From Synergistaceae bacterium (lineage in GTDB: Bacteria; Synergistota; Synergistia; Synergistales; Aminobacteriaceae), in assembly GCA_009783355.1 (NCBI GenBank), contig WRHH01000009.1, positions 1 through 64,000 of the forward strand: DNA of 64,000 nt. The letters are read 5' to 3'. Every line of letters starts with the position of its first letter. The stretch's first letter is position 1. Shown in pieces: positions 16,982-25,680 of the stretch. A program made the translations under genes and the position numbers. Under the pieces are notes generated by a model. The model saw nothing but the letters and a program-made list of their open reading frames with translations, was not told the DNA's origin and did not search any database.

Positions 16982-18358
16982 TCAGGTAGCATAAAACAGC
17001 CGCCTTATTACATCGATATTACTCCATAGATCTATCCATACACCGGCAATAATTGTGTTAATTTCTTCATATCCTGTGCTTCCCAAGCTGTTTCCTGTTG
17101 CGGGCAGAGAGCAGCGTAAACTTTTTGATTGGGATTCCATACTTATTCTTGGCAGCATATACGCGTTTATTTTTTCGTCTCCTTCCAGCAATAATCCATG
17201 CGTTTTCAAGCTGCTGCAAGTTACAGGCGTGGGGTTGTCTACGGACGACAAAGAATTATAATTTCCAGTGAGCGGTAAAATCCCCAGACCTTGAGCTTCC
17301 GAACCGTCGGGATTGATGAATTTTTCTCCAAATACTAGCCCGGACGCTCCGTTTGCGAAGATAATCTTTTTATTTAAAACAACATTTTTCATTAATGCGG
17401 TAAAATTTTTCGCTGATCTAAATGAATCAATAGCAATGTATCCTAATCCGTCAGGGAAATAATACATATCGAAATTTTGCGACAATATATCTTCTGCCGT
17501 GATATAAAACACTTGGCAGCCCAAAGCATTGAAAAGCAGTTCAGCATTGTTTCCCTCTCCCGCCAGAGCGAGGCTGTCAATTATTGCAACTTTTGGCAAT
17601 ATGGCTTTCTGGAAACGCGATATGCTTCCTGCCGACGTCCAGTCCTGATTATATTTTCCTATTGCCTCGAGAGCTAAATAGTCTATCTGTCCCTGCAGTT
17701 GAGATATTCTGGATGCTGCGGCTTGTATTGAAAAAGTTCCTCTTGTATAAGAATCTGCGGATGATAAAGCTTCTAAAGTTGGGATGGGAGGTTCGAGTTC
17801 GCTTGGTATATAACCGAAAGTTGACCACCTGAAGTTTATCCCGACGTTATTCTCAAATAATTGAAATGAATGCTGGTCGAACGGATTGACGAATACTGCT
17901 CCGTCTATGCGTAAGTTATTCTTTTTTGATTCAAGAGCAGCGCAGATATCTCCAATTATTTTTATAGCGGGGCGCGGATTGTTTTCAGCGTAACAGCAAA
18001 TTACGATAGAACAATCCAACATGGAAGCCAATTCTGACGCGGTTGAATCCGTATAACAGTCTTTAGTCGTTTCTCCTCTTACACCCAAATCGCAAACAAT
18101 TACATTAAGGCAGTCTTGCCAGGCATTTGTCTCAAAGAGTGTTTTGACCATTTTGATGTTTGTGCAGGTCTTCAAATTTATTACAGTTATGAGATCTTCT
18201 TCAATGGATTGTAACAGGCATACATCAACAGGATTGTAGCCGCAATAAAAAATGTGCAGAGGAATTCCGCTGCGTTTCATTGCTGCTGTGAGAAGAATAC
18301 TTGGAGGAACGAATCCGGGCTTGTGTTCTCCGGCAATTATAACTCTCGGAAGTTTCAA
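16982..18358 (-). CDS. CobB/CobQ-like protein with degenerate ATP and amidotransferase sites
   Basis: 458 residues; TTG start with AAAGGGA 9 nt upstream. Architecture recalls cobyrinic acid a,c-diamide synthase (CbiA/CobB): an N-terminal ATPase-like half and a C-terminal class I amidotransferase-like half starting near LPKVAIIDSLA (about 260). Where CbiA proteins have the P-loop GxxSGxGKT, this reads IAGEHKPGFVPPSILL. Where the amidotransferase has A-E-C-G-G, it reads ANGASG, so the nucleophile Cys appears lost. Probably a non-catalytic relative (binding or regulatory). It is divergent from coaX. The family assignment is by fold pattern only. Confidence 0.5.
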   Translation of the reverse strand: MKLPRVIIAGEHKPGFVPPSILLTAAMKRSGIPLHIFYCGYNPVDVCLLQSIEEDLITVINLKTCTNIKMVKTLFETNAWQDCLNVIVCDLGVRGETTKDCYTDSTASELASMLDCSIVICCYAENNPRPAIKIIGDICAALESKKNNLRIDGAVFVNPFDQHSFQLFENNVGINFRWSTFGYIPSELEPPIPTLEALSSADSYTRGTFSIQAAASRISQLQGQIDYLALEAIGKYNQDWTSAGSISRFQKAILPKVAIIDSLALAGEGNNAELLFNALGCQVFYITAEDILSQNFDMYYFPDGLGYIAIDSFRSAKNFTALMKNVVLNKKIIFANGASGLVFGEKFINPDGSEAQGLGILPLTGNYNSLSSVDNPTPVTCSSLKTHGLLLEGDEKINAYMLPRISMESQSKSLRCSLPATGNSLGSTGYEEINTIIAGVWIDLWSNIDVIRRLFYAT

Positions 18359-18382
18359 CCTGCATCATCCCTTTGCATTATT

Positions 18383-18410
18383 TTGATTATTAACTTCTAT
18401 GTAGTATTAT
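18383..18410 (+). promoter_or_regulatory. Candidate sigma-70 promoter of coaX
   Basis: TTGATT (18383-18388), 16-nt spacer, TATTAT (18405-18410), 54 bp before the coaX start. Confidence 0.5.
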
Positions 18411-18463
18411 AACGCATTGGCGGAAATTATTTCATCAATAAAATAAATGGAGGGCGGTAAAAA

Positions 18464-19240
18464 ATGCTTATTGTTCTGGATGTGGGCAACAGCACAACGG
18501 TTATAGGGATTTACGATATGATTGAAACGAAGCTTTTGCACCACTGGAGAATAACTTCTCTTCGGCATACATCGGATGAAATAGGTCTGCTGTTGACTAG
18601 TTTAGTAAAATCGGCAGATATCTCCTCGCAGGATATTAACGCCGCCATCATGTCAAGCGTGGTTCCGGCCTTAGACAGCCCGATAATTGATGCGGTAAAA
18701 GACTATTTCAACGTTGACTGCATGAAAGTTTCAATTGAGCTTGATCTTGGAATTGAGGTGAAGTATTCGGCGCCTAAAGAAGTCGGAGCAGATCGCCTGG
18801 TGAATTCTGTCGCGGCGGTTTCAAAGTATGGAATCGGAAAACCTGTTATAGTTATAGATTACGGTACTGCCATAACTTTCGACGTCATATCGAAGGACGG
18901 GGCGTATATCGGCGGCGTGATATGCCCGGGGCTCATGACTTCAATTGAGGCGCTATTCGGAAAGACGGCAAAACTGCCGCAGGTCGCTCTCGAAGCACCT
19001 TCGTCAGTGATAGCCAAGAGCACTATCGAGGCAATTCAATCGGGAGTGTTGTATGGCAACGCAGGTATGACTGACAGGATAGTTTCAATGATAAAGGATG
19101 AGCTCGGAACGACGGATTGCCGCGTTATAGCGACCGGCGGACACTCAAGCCTTATGTCCCGTTACACGGAAACGATTCATGAAGTCTCCCCCTGGCTGAC
19201 ATTAGAGGGATTAAGGATAATTTACGAACGAAATGCCTGA
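18464..19240 (+). CDS. coaX: Type III pantothenate kinase
   Basis: 258 residues. CoaX phosphorylates pantothenate, the first step of coenzyme A synthesis. Signatures: N-terminal MLIVLDVGNSTTVIGIYD (phosphate-binding acid near residue 6), PKEVGADRLVNSVAA (about 105-120), and VIVIDYGTAITFDVI (about 127-141). GGAGGGCGG lies before the ATG. The stop overlaps the dus start by 8 bp, so the two are co-translated. Length is normal for the family. Confidence 0.93.
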   Translation: MLIVLDVGNSTTVIGIYDMIETKLLHHWRITSLRHTSDEIGLLLTSLVKSADISSQDINAAIMSSVVPALDSPIIDAVKDYFNVDCMKVSIELDLGIEVKYSAPKEVGADRLVNSVAAVSKYGIGKPVIVIDYGTAITFDVISKDGAYIGGVICPGLMTSIEALFGKTAKLPQVALEAPSSVIAKSTIEAIQSGVLYGNAGMTDRIVSMIKDELGTTDCRVIATGGHSSLMSRYTETIHEVSPWLTLEGLRIIYERNA

Positions 19241-20417
19241 AGAATACACGGAGAATTCATCTTACGAAACGGAAACATCAGGAGCGGCGAAGCTGCGGGA
19301 GCCGCGCGGGTCGCTCAGGGGCGCAACCCATACCGTTATTGAACGAGCTCGATATTCAGAAGACGGCGGGAAACTTGCTTTGTTGCACGGGTCGCCCAGG
19401 GGTGCGACCCCTACGGCTAATGAACGAGATCAATGTTCAGAAGACGGCGGGAAGCTTGCTTTATGGTTAGCTCCGCTGGCAGGCGTCACTATACCTCCTG
19501 TAAGGCTGTTCTTTTCGCGTCTTGGCGCTGAAATTACGCATACCGAGATGGTGAGCGCCTCGGGATTGCTGTACAAGAACAAGAAGACCAAGAGCATGTT
19601 GGAAATTTTGCCCGGCGAGTCGCCGGTCGTCCTTCAATTATTCGCAGGAGATGCGGATTCGCTTGTCCGAGCTGCTGATTTTGCCCTTGCCGTTTCTGAG
19701 ACAAATAAGCTGCAAAACGGCGCGGCTTCGTTCTACGCCCTCGGAATTAATATGGCGTGTCCTATGCCGAAAGTGCAAAAACGAGGAGCAGGAGCAAAGC
19801 TTCTTGAATACCCTGAAATTGCTTTCTCTATGGTTAAGGAGCTAAAGAAAATCGGGCTTCCTGTTTGGGTAAAGGTACGCAAAACTCCGCAAAAAAACTG
19901 TTTGACAACATATCAGTTCATAGAAGGGCTTATTGAAGCCGGGGCGGATAACGTTTGTCTGCATGGAAGAACTCCTGCGCAGCGTTATGACGGAATTGCC
20001 GACAAAGAGATTGTGTGCGGCATAGCCCGGGCGTTCCCCGGCAAAATATCGGGCAGCGGGGACGTGTACGCTCATGAGGACGCGCGAGTTTACCTTGACG
20101 CCGGTTGCGTAGGCGTAATGGCGGCAAGAGGCGCGCTTGCAAATCCGTTTATATTCCGCAGCGACCCGTCGTATCCCCCCGCGAAAGAACAACTGTCGTT
20201 ACTGGCGCAATTCGGGCGCGACGTGAGCGAGCTCGCTGGCCCAAGAGTAGCCGTAATTATGGTAAAACGCCTGCTTGCCGGATTGCTGAAGGGAATATGC
20301 GGCTCAGGCGTCTTCCGCCGGGAAGTGGCAAGGGAGCTTAACTATGAAAGGATAGCTTTTTTGATTGAGCAGGGAATTGCTAAAAACAGTGTGGAGTGTG
20401 GAGTGCAATGTCATTAA
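19233..20417 (+). CDS. dus: tRNA-dihydrouridine synthase with repeat-derived N- and C-termini
   Basis: 394 residues; the usual Dus core begins only at LWLAPLAGVT (about residue 76). FMN-dependent reduction of tRNA uridines is supported by NMACPMPKVQKRGAGAKLL (catalytic Cys in NMACP), WVKVRKT, VCLHGRT, and SGSGDVYAHEDA. The first ~75 residues are unusual: two 81-bp direct repeats (19308-19388 and 19389-19469) each encode 27 residues beginning GSLRGAT or GSPRGAT and contain the dispersed GGGTCGCCCAGGGG palindrome. The last residues (SVECGVQCH) are encoded by a GTGGAGT heptamer array. Both ends are thus captured repeat DNA. The subtype is probably DusB-like. Confidence 0.85.
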   Translation: MPEEYTENSSYETETSGAAKLREPRGSLRGATHTVIERARYSEDGGKLALLHGSPRGATPTANERDQCSEDGGKLALWLAPLAGVTIPPVRLFFSRLGAEITHTEMVSASGLLYKNKKTKSMLEILPGESPVVLQLFAGDADSLVRAADFALAVSETNKLQNGAASFYALGINMACPMPKVQKRGAGAKLLEYPEIAFSMVKELKKIGLPVWVKVRKTPQKNCLTTYQFIEGLIEAGADNVCLHGRTPAQRYDGIADKEIVCGIARAFPGKISGSGDVYAHEDARVYLDAGCVGVMAARGALANPFIFRSDPSYPPAKEQLSLLAQFGRDVSELAGPRVAVIMVKRLLAGLLKGICGSGVFRREVARELNYERIAFLIEQGIAKNSVECGVQCH

Positions 20418-20423
20418 GTTAAG
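20389..20423. repeat. GTGGAGT heptamer array plus GCAATGTCATTAAGTTAAG module
   Basis: Heptamers overlap the dus 3' end. The following 19-bp module also occurs at about 29881-29899 (after the hicB relic) and 44969-44987 (after tpiA). Confidence 0.7.
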
Positions 20424-20832
20424 AGCAACCAGTCAAAAAACCTCTCGTCTTTGCGCCTCGGCGAAGCCGCTCTTTACGCCCGCGTCTCAGGAGGAGCAAC
20501 GCGACGGAAGTGCCAGCGAAGCGATAGGTATTTTGCGGCGCGGCAATCCAGTGGTTTTTGGTATTTTGGTACTATCGTTTCATGGTAATCCAGCGTTTTA
20601 GTTTTTAAGTTTTTTTCTAATCCCTAATCCCTAATCCCTGTTGGTCGCACCCATGGACGACCCGTGCTAGTGATTTTGAATTGCTGATGTAAAGCGCTAA
20701 CGGCGTAAGAAGCAATCCAGCGTTTTAGTTTTTTAAGTTTTTTTCTAATCCCTAATCCCTAATCCCTAATCCCTGTTTTTTATGTTAAAATTTATATAAT
20801 CGCAATATATTTCGAGGGGAGCGTATGGGCAT
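20424..20832. repeat. Repeat-filled intergenic region before hndA
   Basis: About 20444-20600 is an inverted relative of 45085-45275. Two direct copies of a ~55-bp block (20585-20640 and 20711-20775) each end in CTAATCC heptamer arrays. TATAAT at 20795-20800 may be the hndA -10; no good -35 is seen. No gene. Confidence 0.6.
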
Positions 20833-20847
20833 ATGGAGGCAGAATTA

Positions 20848-21297
20848 ATGCGTCAGAAAACGCAAAGTGTTGTCGAGCCTTGGAAAGGTAAGAAGGGCGG
20901 ACTTATCCCGATTTTACAGAAAGTGCAGGAGGAACTTGGATATCTTCCGCTGGTAGCGATGGAGACAATTTCAGAGGAGCTGAAATTACCGCTTGCTGAG
21001 ATTTATGGGGTTGCTACATTCTATGCGCAATTCCATCTCAAACCGCGCGGAAAGAATATCGTTCGCGTTTGTCGCGGAACTGCATGTCACGTGCGCGGAA
21101 GCCTTAAGATAATGAATAAATTCAAAGAAGCGCTTGGAGTTGAAGACAACGGTACGACAAGCGACCTGCTGTTCACCCTTGAGCCGGTTGCGTGCCTTGG
21201 CGCCTGCGGCCTTGCGCCAGTGCTTATGGTAAACACAAACACCCATGGCAGGCTTGAAGTTGATTCGGTTATGAAGATACTCAATGAGTATAAGTAG
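20848..21297 (+). CDS. hndA: NuoE-like [2Fe-2S] subunit (HndA type)
   Basis: 149 residues, the thioredoxin-like [2Fe-2S] subunit found in NADH dehydrogenase (NuoE) and NAD(P)-linked, electron-bifurcating hydrogenases (HndA). Cluster ligands are visible in VCRGTACHV and CLGACGLAP. I favour the ATG at 20848: GGAGG is 8 nt upstream, and a 7-codon mini-frame (20825-20848) stops in TAATG at that codon, which suggests coupling. An ATG at 20833 is the alternative. The usual partners (NuoF/HndC flavoprotein and the HndD hydrogenase) are not downstream. Confidence 0.82.
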   Translation: MRQKTQSVVEPWKGKKGGLIPILQKVQEELGYLPLVAMETISEELKLPLAEIYGVATFYAQFHLKPRGKNIVRVCRGTACHVRGSLKIMNKFKEALGVEDNGTTSDLLFTLEPVACLGACGLAPVLMVNTNTHGRLEVDSVMKILNEYK

Positions 21298-21311
21298 AGG
21301 AGGAATTCTAC

Positions 21312-21683
21312 ATGGCAAAGATAACTAATCTGGCTGATCTGCGCAAAATAAAGGAGACTGCCAGCGACCAGACGTCAGCTCGTTCGGAAGGACGCACGCG
21401 TGTTATCGTAGGTCTTGGTACCTGCGGAATAGCTGCGGGAGCAAGGAATGTTATGCAAACAATAATGGAAGAGTTGCAAAAACGCGGAATAAAGGATGTC
21501 TCAATTGAGACCACAGGGTGCATAGGAATGTGCCAGAAGGAACCGCTTGTCGACATTATTCGCGAAGGGCAGCCCAGAATAACTTACGGCCCGGTCAAAG
21601 TCGAGGACGCCGCGCGCTTGGTTTCAAGCCATATAGTAAACGGAAATATTTTGGAGGATATATTGGTAGGAAGAGCGGATTAA
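21312..21683 (+). CDS. hndB: (2Fe-2S) ferredoxin-like subunit HndB
   Basis: 123 residues. A thioredoxin-fold ferredoxin with four Cys: GLGTCGIAAGA and ETTGCIGMCQKEP place three, typical of HndB/NuoF-N proteins. AGAGGAGG precedes the ATG, 14 bp after hndA. In hndABCD operons it is followed by hndC and hndD; here the operon stops and a repeat block and an opposing defence-type gene follow. Either the rest is encoded elsewhere or it was lost. Confidence 0.8.
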   Translation: MAKITNLADLRKIKETASDQTSARSEGRTRVIVGLGTCGIAAGARNVMQTIMEELQKRGIKDVSIETTGCIGMCQKEPLVDIIREGQPRITYGPVKVEDAARLVSSHIVNGNILEDILVGRAD

Positions 21684-21684
21684 A

Positions 21685-21780
21685 TTAGGAATTCGGAATT
21701 CCGAATTGAAAAGACAAAGACAAAGACAAAGACAAAGACAAAAGACAGACCGTAGGGGCGTTGCGTGCAACGCCCATGCG
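21685..21780. repeat. AATTCGG heptamers, GACAAA hexamers, and a palindrome
   Basis: AATTCNG heptamers (about 21689-21708), then (GACAAA)n (about 21711-21746), then GGGCGTTGC-GT-GCAACGCCC (about 21757-21775). Confidence 0.65.
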
Positions 21781-21802
21781 TAAAACCATGATAAACGCAA
21801 TA

Positions 21803-21834
21803 AATAAAAATATCCGGTGGGAAATCCCACCGGA
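21803..21834 (-). terminator. Intrinsic terminator of the TIR-STAND-TPR gene
   Basis: TCCGGTGGG (21813-21821) and CCCACCGGA (21826-21834) form a perfect 9-bp stem with a 4-nt loop. On the minus strand it is followed by ATATTTTTATTT. Confidence 0.8.
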
Positions 21835-21938
21835 CGTTATGTTATCATTCACAGGATACTCCTTTGGCTATCCAAAGGGAACGCCCGATCTTCCTGCATA
21901 AGTGAGTGTAACACAGTTATTTCTGGATTTCAATAACT

Positions 21939-24900
21939 CTACGGGTATTGTTCCAATACCGTCATCTTTAATGAATGCCCTTCATCCAGATTCTCATATG
22001 TTTTCATAGCATTCTTACGCCACTCCTGATCGTTGGCGTAATCCTTCAGATGTTTGCAGACCCCCGCAATATTATTGTAAATGGTCGCGGTATAGGGGTG
22101 TTCTTTGCCCAGTACCTTCTCGTATATATCTAAAGCCTTCTGATACCACTCATGAGCCTTGGCGTAATCGCCTTGGTTATCGTAGACCCCCGCAATATTA
22201 TTGTAAGTGGTTGCGGTTGAGGGGTGTTCTTTGCCCAGTACCTTCTCGCGGATATCTAAAGCCTTCTGATACCACTCAAGAGCCTTGGCGTAATCGCCTT
22301 GGGTTTTGTAGACCCCCGCAATATTATTGTAAGTGGTTGCGGTATCGGGGTGTTCTTTGCCCAGTACCTTCTCGCAGATATCTAAAGCCTTCTGATACCA
22401 CTCAAGAGCCTTGGCGTAATCGCCTTGGTTATCGTATACCCCCGCAATATTATTGTAAGTGGCCGCGGTATAGGGGTGTTCTTTGCCCAGTACCTTCTCG
22501 CGGATATCTAAAGCCTTCTGATACCACTCAAGAGCCTTGGTGTAATCGCCTTGGTTTGAGTATACAAACGCAATATTATTGTAAGTGGTCGCGGTTGAGG
22601 GGTGTTCTTTGCCCAGTACCTTCTCGCGGATATCTAAAGCCTTCTGATACCACTCAAGAGCCTTGGCGTAATCGCCTTGTTTTGAGTAGACCCCCGCAAT
22701 ATTATTGTAAGTGGTTGCGGTTAAGGGGTGTTCTTTGCCCAGTACCTTCTCACGGATATACAGAGCCTTCTGAAGCCACTCAAGGGCCTTGGCGTAATCG
22801 CCTTGTTTATTGTAAACAAACGCAATATTATAGTAAGTGACCGCGGTATCGGGGTGTTCTTTGCCCAGTACCTTCTCGCATATATCTAAAGCCTTCTGAT
22901 ACCACTCAAGAGCCTTGGCGTAATCGCCTTGGGTTTTGTAGACCACCGCAATATTATTGTAAGTGGCCGCGGTTAAGGGGTGTTCTTTGCCCAGTATCTT
23001 CTCGCATATATCTAAAGCCTTCTGATACCACTCAAGAGCCTTGGCGTAATCGCCTTGTTTTGAGTAGACCCCCGCAATATTATTGTAAGTGGTTGCGGTT
23101 GAGGGGTGTTCTTTGCCCAGTACCTTCTCGCGGATATCTAAAGCCTTCTGATACCACTCAAGAGCCTTGGCGTAATCGCCTTGTTTATTATAAACCGCCG
23201 CAATATTATTGTAAGTGGTCGCGGTTGAGGGGTGTTCTTTGCCCAGTACCTTCTCGCGGATATATAGAGCCTTCTGATACCACTCAAGAGCCTTGGCGTA
23301 ATCGCCTTGGGTTTTGTAGACCCCCGCAATATTATTGTAAGTGGTTGCGGTTGAGGGGTGTTCTTTGCCCAGTACCTTCTCGCTGATATATAAAGCCTTC
23401 TGATACCACTCAAGAGCCTTGGCGTAATCGCCTTGGGTTTTATAGACCCCCGCAATATTATTGTAAGTGGTTGCGGTTGAGGGGTGTTCTTTGCCCAGTA
23501 CCTTCTCGCTGATATATAAAGCCTTCTGATACCACTCAAGAGCCTTGGCGTAATCGCCTTGGTTATCGTAGACCACCGCAATATTATTGTAAGTGGTTGC
23601 GGTTGAGGGGTGTTCTTTGCCCAGTACCTTCTCGCTGATATCTAAATCCTTTTTGATATAGTGCAAAGCAGCAGGATAATTGCCAAGTGAATTATAAATG
23701 CCAGAAATTCTCAAAGTTAAAAGGGAATAGTCTAAACTTTTATCTTCTATATCGTAGAAATAATCAGCGACTGATTTTGCGTGTTGAAGTACAGGCAGTG
23801 CTTTTGTGAACACTTCTGTAACTTCATATATAAGAGCGCTCGCTAAAGATTTTATCAGGCAAGAACTGTTTTCGCATGTTGGTCCTAATTTATGCTTTAT
23901 AACGGAAGCTAATACGGGGTGCATCGAATAACCATTTCTGTCTTCAAAGTCCGTTGATTCTTGCAGCCATCCTTTTTCCTGTAGCTCATTTGTTTTATCG
24001 AGATTTTCAAGCTCGAACCACTTTTTTGTGTTTTCCCCGCTCACTGCAAGTTGAGGCAAAAGTGAGAATAAACGAAGTATCTTTAGTTGCTCTTCGTCCG
24101 TTATGCCAGCTATATCGAACACTTTCAACAGGTGCTCCATAAATGTCTTTTTATAACTGTTCACATCATCTGCTTCATTATGTCCACGATCATGCTTGTA
24201 ATTAATTTTTTCAGTGATTCCCGAAAGATCAAAGCCTTTATCATGCAACCTGATCAACAATTCCTCTTCGGATAACTTTGATGCATATTGCGTTTTACCA
24301 AGCAGCTCTATCGTCAGGGTGTGTCTGCCCGCCAGTTCTATTATTTTCAGTACTTTGTCGTCAGCTGCGCTGCCTTTGTTGCGGCTGTATATTTTGTATA
24401 GTTCGATACAATCATCCCTATAAAGAGGATCTATATCAATGGGCTTAATTCTATTGATCTCTTGAATGCGTGATGTAATCACTACCTTACAATCAAGTTC
24501 AAAAATCTGATCAATGTCCTTTTCAGAAAGTTCATCCGCATTATCGATAAACAATAAAAGTTTACTACCCTGTTCTCTTAAATATTTTTTCACGCGAAGA
24601 AAGTAATTATCGGGTTTCTCAGAATCGTCCAATTTTGGCAATTCTTCAATTTGATCATAAAATGTCATTGAAATGCTTTCATTGAAATTCAGCCACCCGA
24701 TGGCCTCAATCCCGGGCAAGCCTTCCTTTTCGGCGTCATGAAAAAGGCGCCTGCATATCTCAGATTTCCCCATGCCCCCCATTGCGCTCAAGTGAATGCG
24801 GGATTCCTTTTCAAGTTCGTTTATAATCTCAGCAATTTTCTCATCTCTTCCGCAAAAGAACTGCGACGCAGGGAGCGGTTTTGACCTCGTAACACATTTT

Positions 24901-25478
24901 GCGGGGGTTGTCGGAGCTTTCTTCTCGTTGTCAACGATTTTTACAGCATTCGTACAATTCTGATTGTTTTGGGGTATTTCACAAGAAGGAAATAGAGGTT
25001 TGGTTCTTGGTATTTCTTTTTGAACACCTTCAAGAACTGCTTTTTTAGCTTCTTCCTCATTTTTATTAAACAAATCAATATAAATAATGGACTTAAGTAA
25101 ACCTGTTAGTTTTACATCAGCAATTCTTATCGGAATCAATTTTCTTTCAGCTCCGGTAGGGTCAGAACAAAAGGCAGCTGTCCATTCTGGTTGACAGTAT
25201 TCAGATTCCAAATAATGAGTGGATAAAACAATTATCGTTTTCTCTGAGTATTCAGCTGCTTTATGCATCTCCAAAGTAAAGTTACATCCGGGGCGAAAAT
25301 CCCATGCTTGAATATAGGTTTCGTAACCATTTTCTTCTAAAATACCTGCAATCCATTTTGCATGTACTTCATCATTTTTGTTATAGCTTATAAAAAAGTC
25401 TTTTTTTACAACGGTAGGTTGCCTTATAGTTGCATCGTCGGCAACATAAACGTTTTTCTTTTCAAGAATTGTTTCCAT
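21939..25478 (-). CDS. TIR-STAND-TPR protein (candidate NLR-like antiphage sensor)
   Basis: 1179 residues. I chose the ATG at 25476-25478 because GGTGG lies 8-9 nt upstream; in-frame ATGs up to 25496 sit in that site. Order: TIR domain (about 25-150: DFFISYNKNDEVHAKW; SEYCQPEW holds Glu98, where catalytic TIR NADases have their glutamate); STAND NTPase (about 205-560: FCGRDEKIAEII, P-loop AMGGMGKSE near 232, Walker B LLLFIDNADE near 309); then kinesin-light-chain-type TPRs (about 590-1160), mostly 42 residues and near identical. It resembles TIR-effector, STAND-switch, repeat-sensor architectures of bacterial NLR-like defence. Antiphage activity is inferred, not shown. Confidence 0.85.
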   Translation of the reverse strand: METILEKKNVYVADDATIRQPTVVKKDFFISYNKNDEVHAKWIAGILEENGYETYIQAWDFRPGCNFTLEMHKAAEYSEKTIIVLSTHYLESEYCQPEWTAAFCSDPTGAERKLIPIRIADVKLTGLLKSIIYIDLFNKNEEEAKKAVLEGVQKEIPRTKPLFPSCEIPQNNQNCTNAVKIVDNEKKAPTTPAKCVTRSKPLPASQFFCGRDEKIAEIINELEKESRIHLSAMGGMGKSEICRRLFHDAEKEGLPGIEAIGWLNFNESISMTFYDQIEELPKLDDSEKPDNYFLRVKKYLREQGSKLLLFIDNADELSEKDIDQIFELDCKVVITSRIQEINRIKPIDIDPLYRDDCIELYKIYSRNKGSAADDKVLKIIELAGRHTLTIELLGKTQYASKLSEEELLIRLHDKGFDLSGITEKINYKHDRGHNEADDVNSYKKTFMEHLLKVFDIAGITDEEQLKILRLFSLLPQLAVSGENTKKWFELENLDKTNELQEKGWLQESTDFEDRNGYSMHPVLASVIKHKLGPTCENSSCLIKSLASALIYEVTEVFTKALPVLQHAKSVADYFYDIEDKSLDYSLLTLRISGIYNSLGNYPAALHYIKKDLDISEKVLGKEHPSTATTYNNIAVVYDNQGDYAKALEWYQKALYISEKVLGKEHPSTATTYNNIAGVYKTQGDYAKALEWYQKALYISEKVLGKEHPSTATTYNNIAGVYKTQGDYAKALEWYQKALYIREKVLGKEHPSTATTYNNIAAVYNKQGDYAKALEWYQKALDIREKVLGKEHPSTATTYNNIAGVYSKQGDYAKALEWYQKALDICEKILGKEHPLTAATYNNIAVVYKTQGDYAKALEWYQKALDICEKVLGKEHPDTAVTYYNIAFVYNKQGDYAKALEWLQKALYIREKVLGKEHPLTATTYNNIAGVYSKQGDYAKALEWYQKALDIREKVLGKEHPSTATTYNNIAFVYSNQGDYTKALEWYQKALDIREKVLGKEHPYTAATYNNIAGVYDNQGDYAKALEWYQKALDICEKVLGKEHPDTATTYNNIAGVYKTQGDYAKALEWYQKALDIREKVLGKEHPSTATTYNNIAGVYDNQGDYAKAHEWYQKALDIYEKVLGKEHPYTATIYNNIAGVCKHLKDYANDQEWRKNAMKTYENLDEGHSLKMTVLEQYP
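22067..23643 (-). repeat. 126-bp tandem repeats encoding TPRs, 13 units in exact phase
   Basis: The marker CAATATTATTGTAA (or close variant) recurs 13 times at exactly 126-bp spacing (22067, 22193 ... 23579), so no indel has broken the 42-codon phase. Units differ by few bases, mostly at the same positions. This DNA can expand or contract by recombination. Confidence 0.9.
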
Positions 25479-25629
25479 AATTATCATCCACCACATATAC
25501 TAAAATAACATCAGGAGAAAGCATTGTTGCTGCCAGTTTTGGATAGCTATGTTTCATCTTCGGTGTTTCTCAAATAATAGCATTAATTCGTTCAATTGAA
25601 AATATAATAACATCTCGCAACTCCATTTA

Positions 25630-25662
25630 AAATAATAAAAAGAGCGGGATAATCTCCCGCCC
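25630..25662 (-). terminator. Intrinsic terminator after the nuclease-like gene
   Basis: On the minus strand GCGGGA-GATTA-TCCCGC is followed by TCTTTTTATTATTTT. It ends the DUF4143/BECR transcript after the 79-nt structured element. Confidence 0.75.
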
Positions 25663-25680
25663 GATAACAATAATATTTTG

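Noticed and set aside
20617-20775. CTAATCC arrays as telomere-like or CRISPR repeats
   Set aside because: Units are 7 bp with no spacers, and similar arrays with other unit sequences occur throughout the window.
22211-23386. Long plus-strand open frames with 42-residue repeats opposite the TPR gene
   Set aside because: They exist only because the 126-bp TPR units repeat in phase; composition is not protein-like and there is no start signal.
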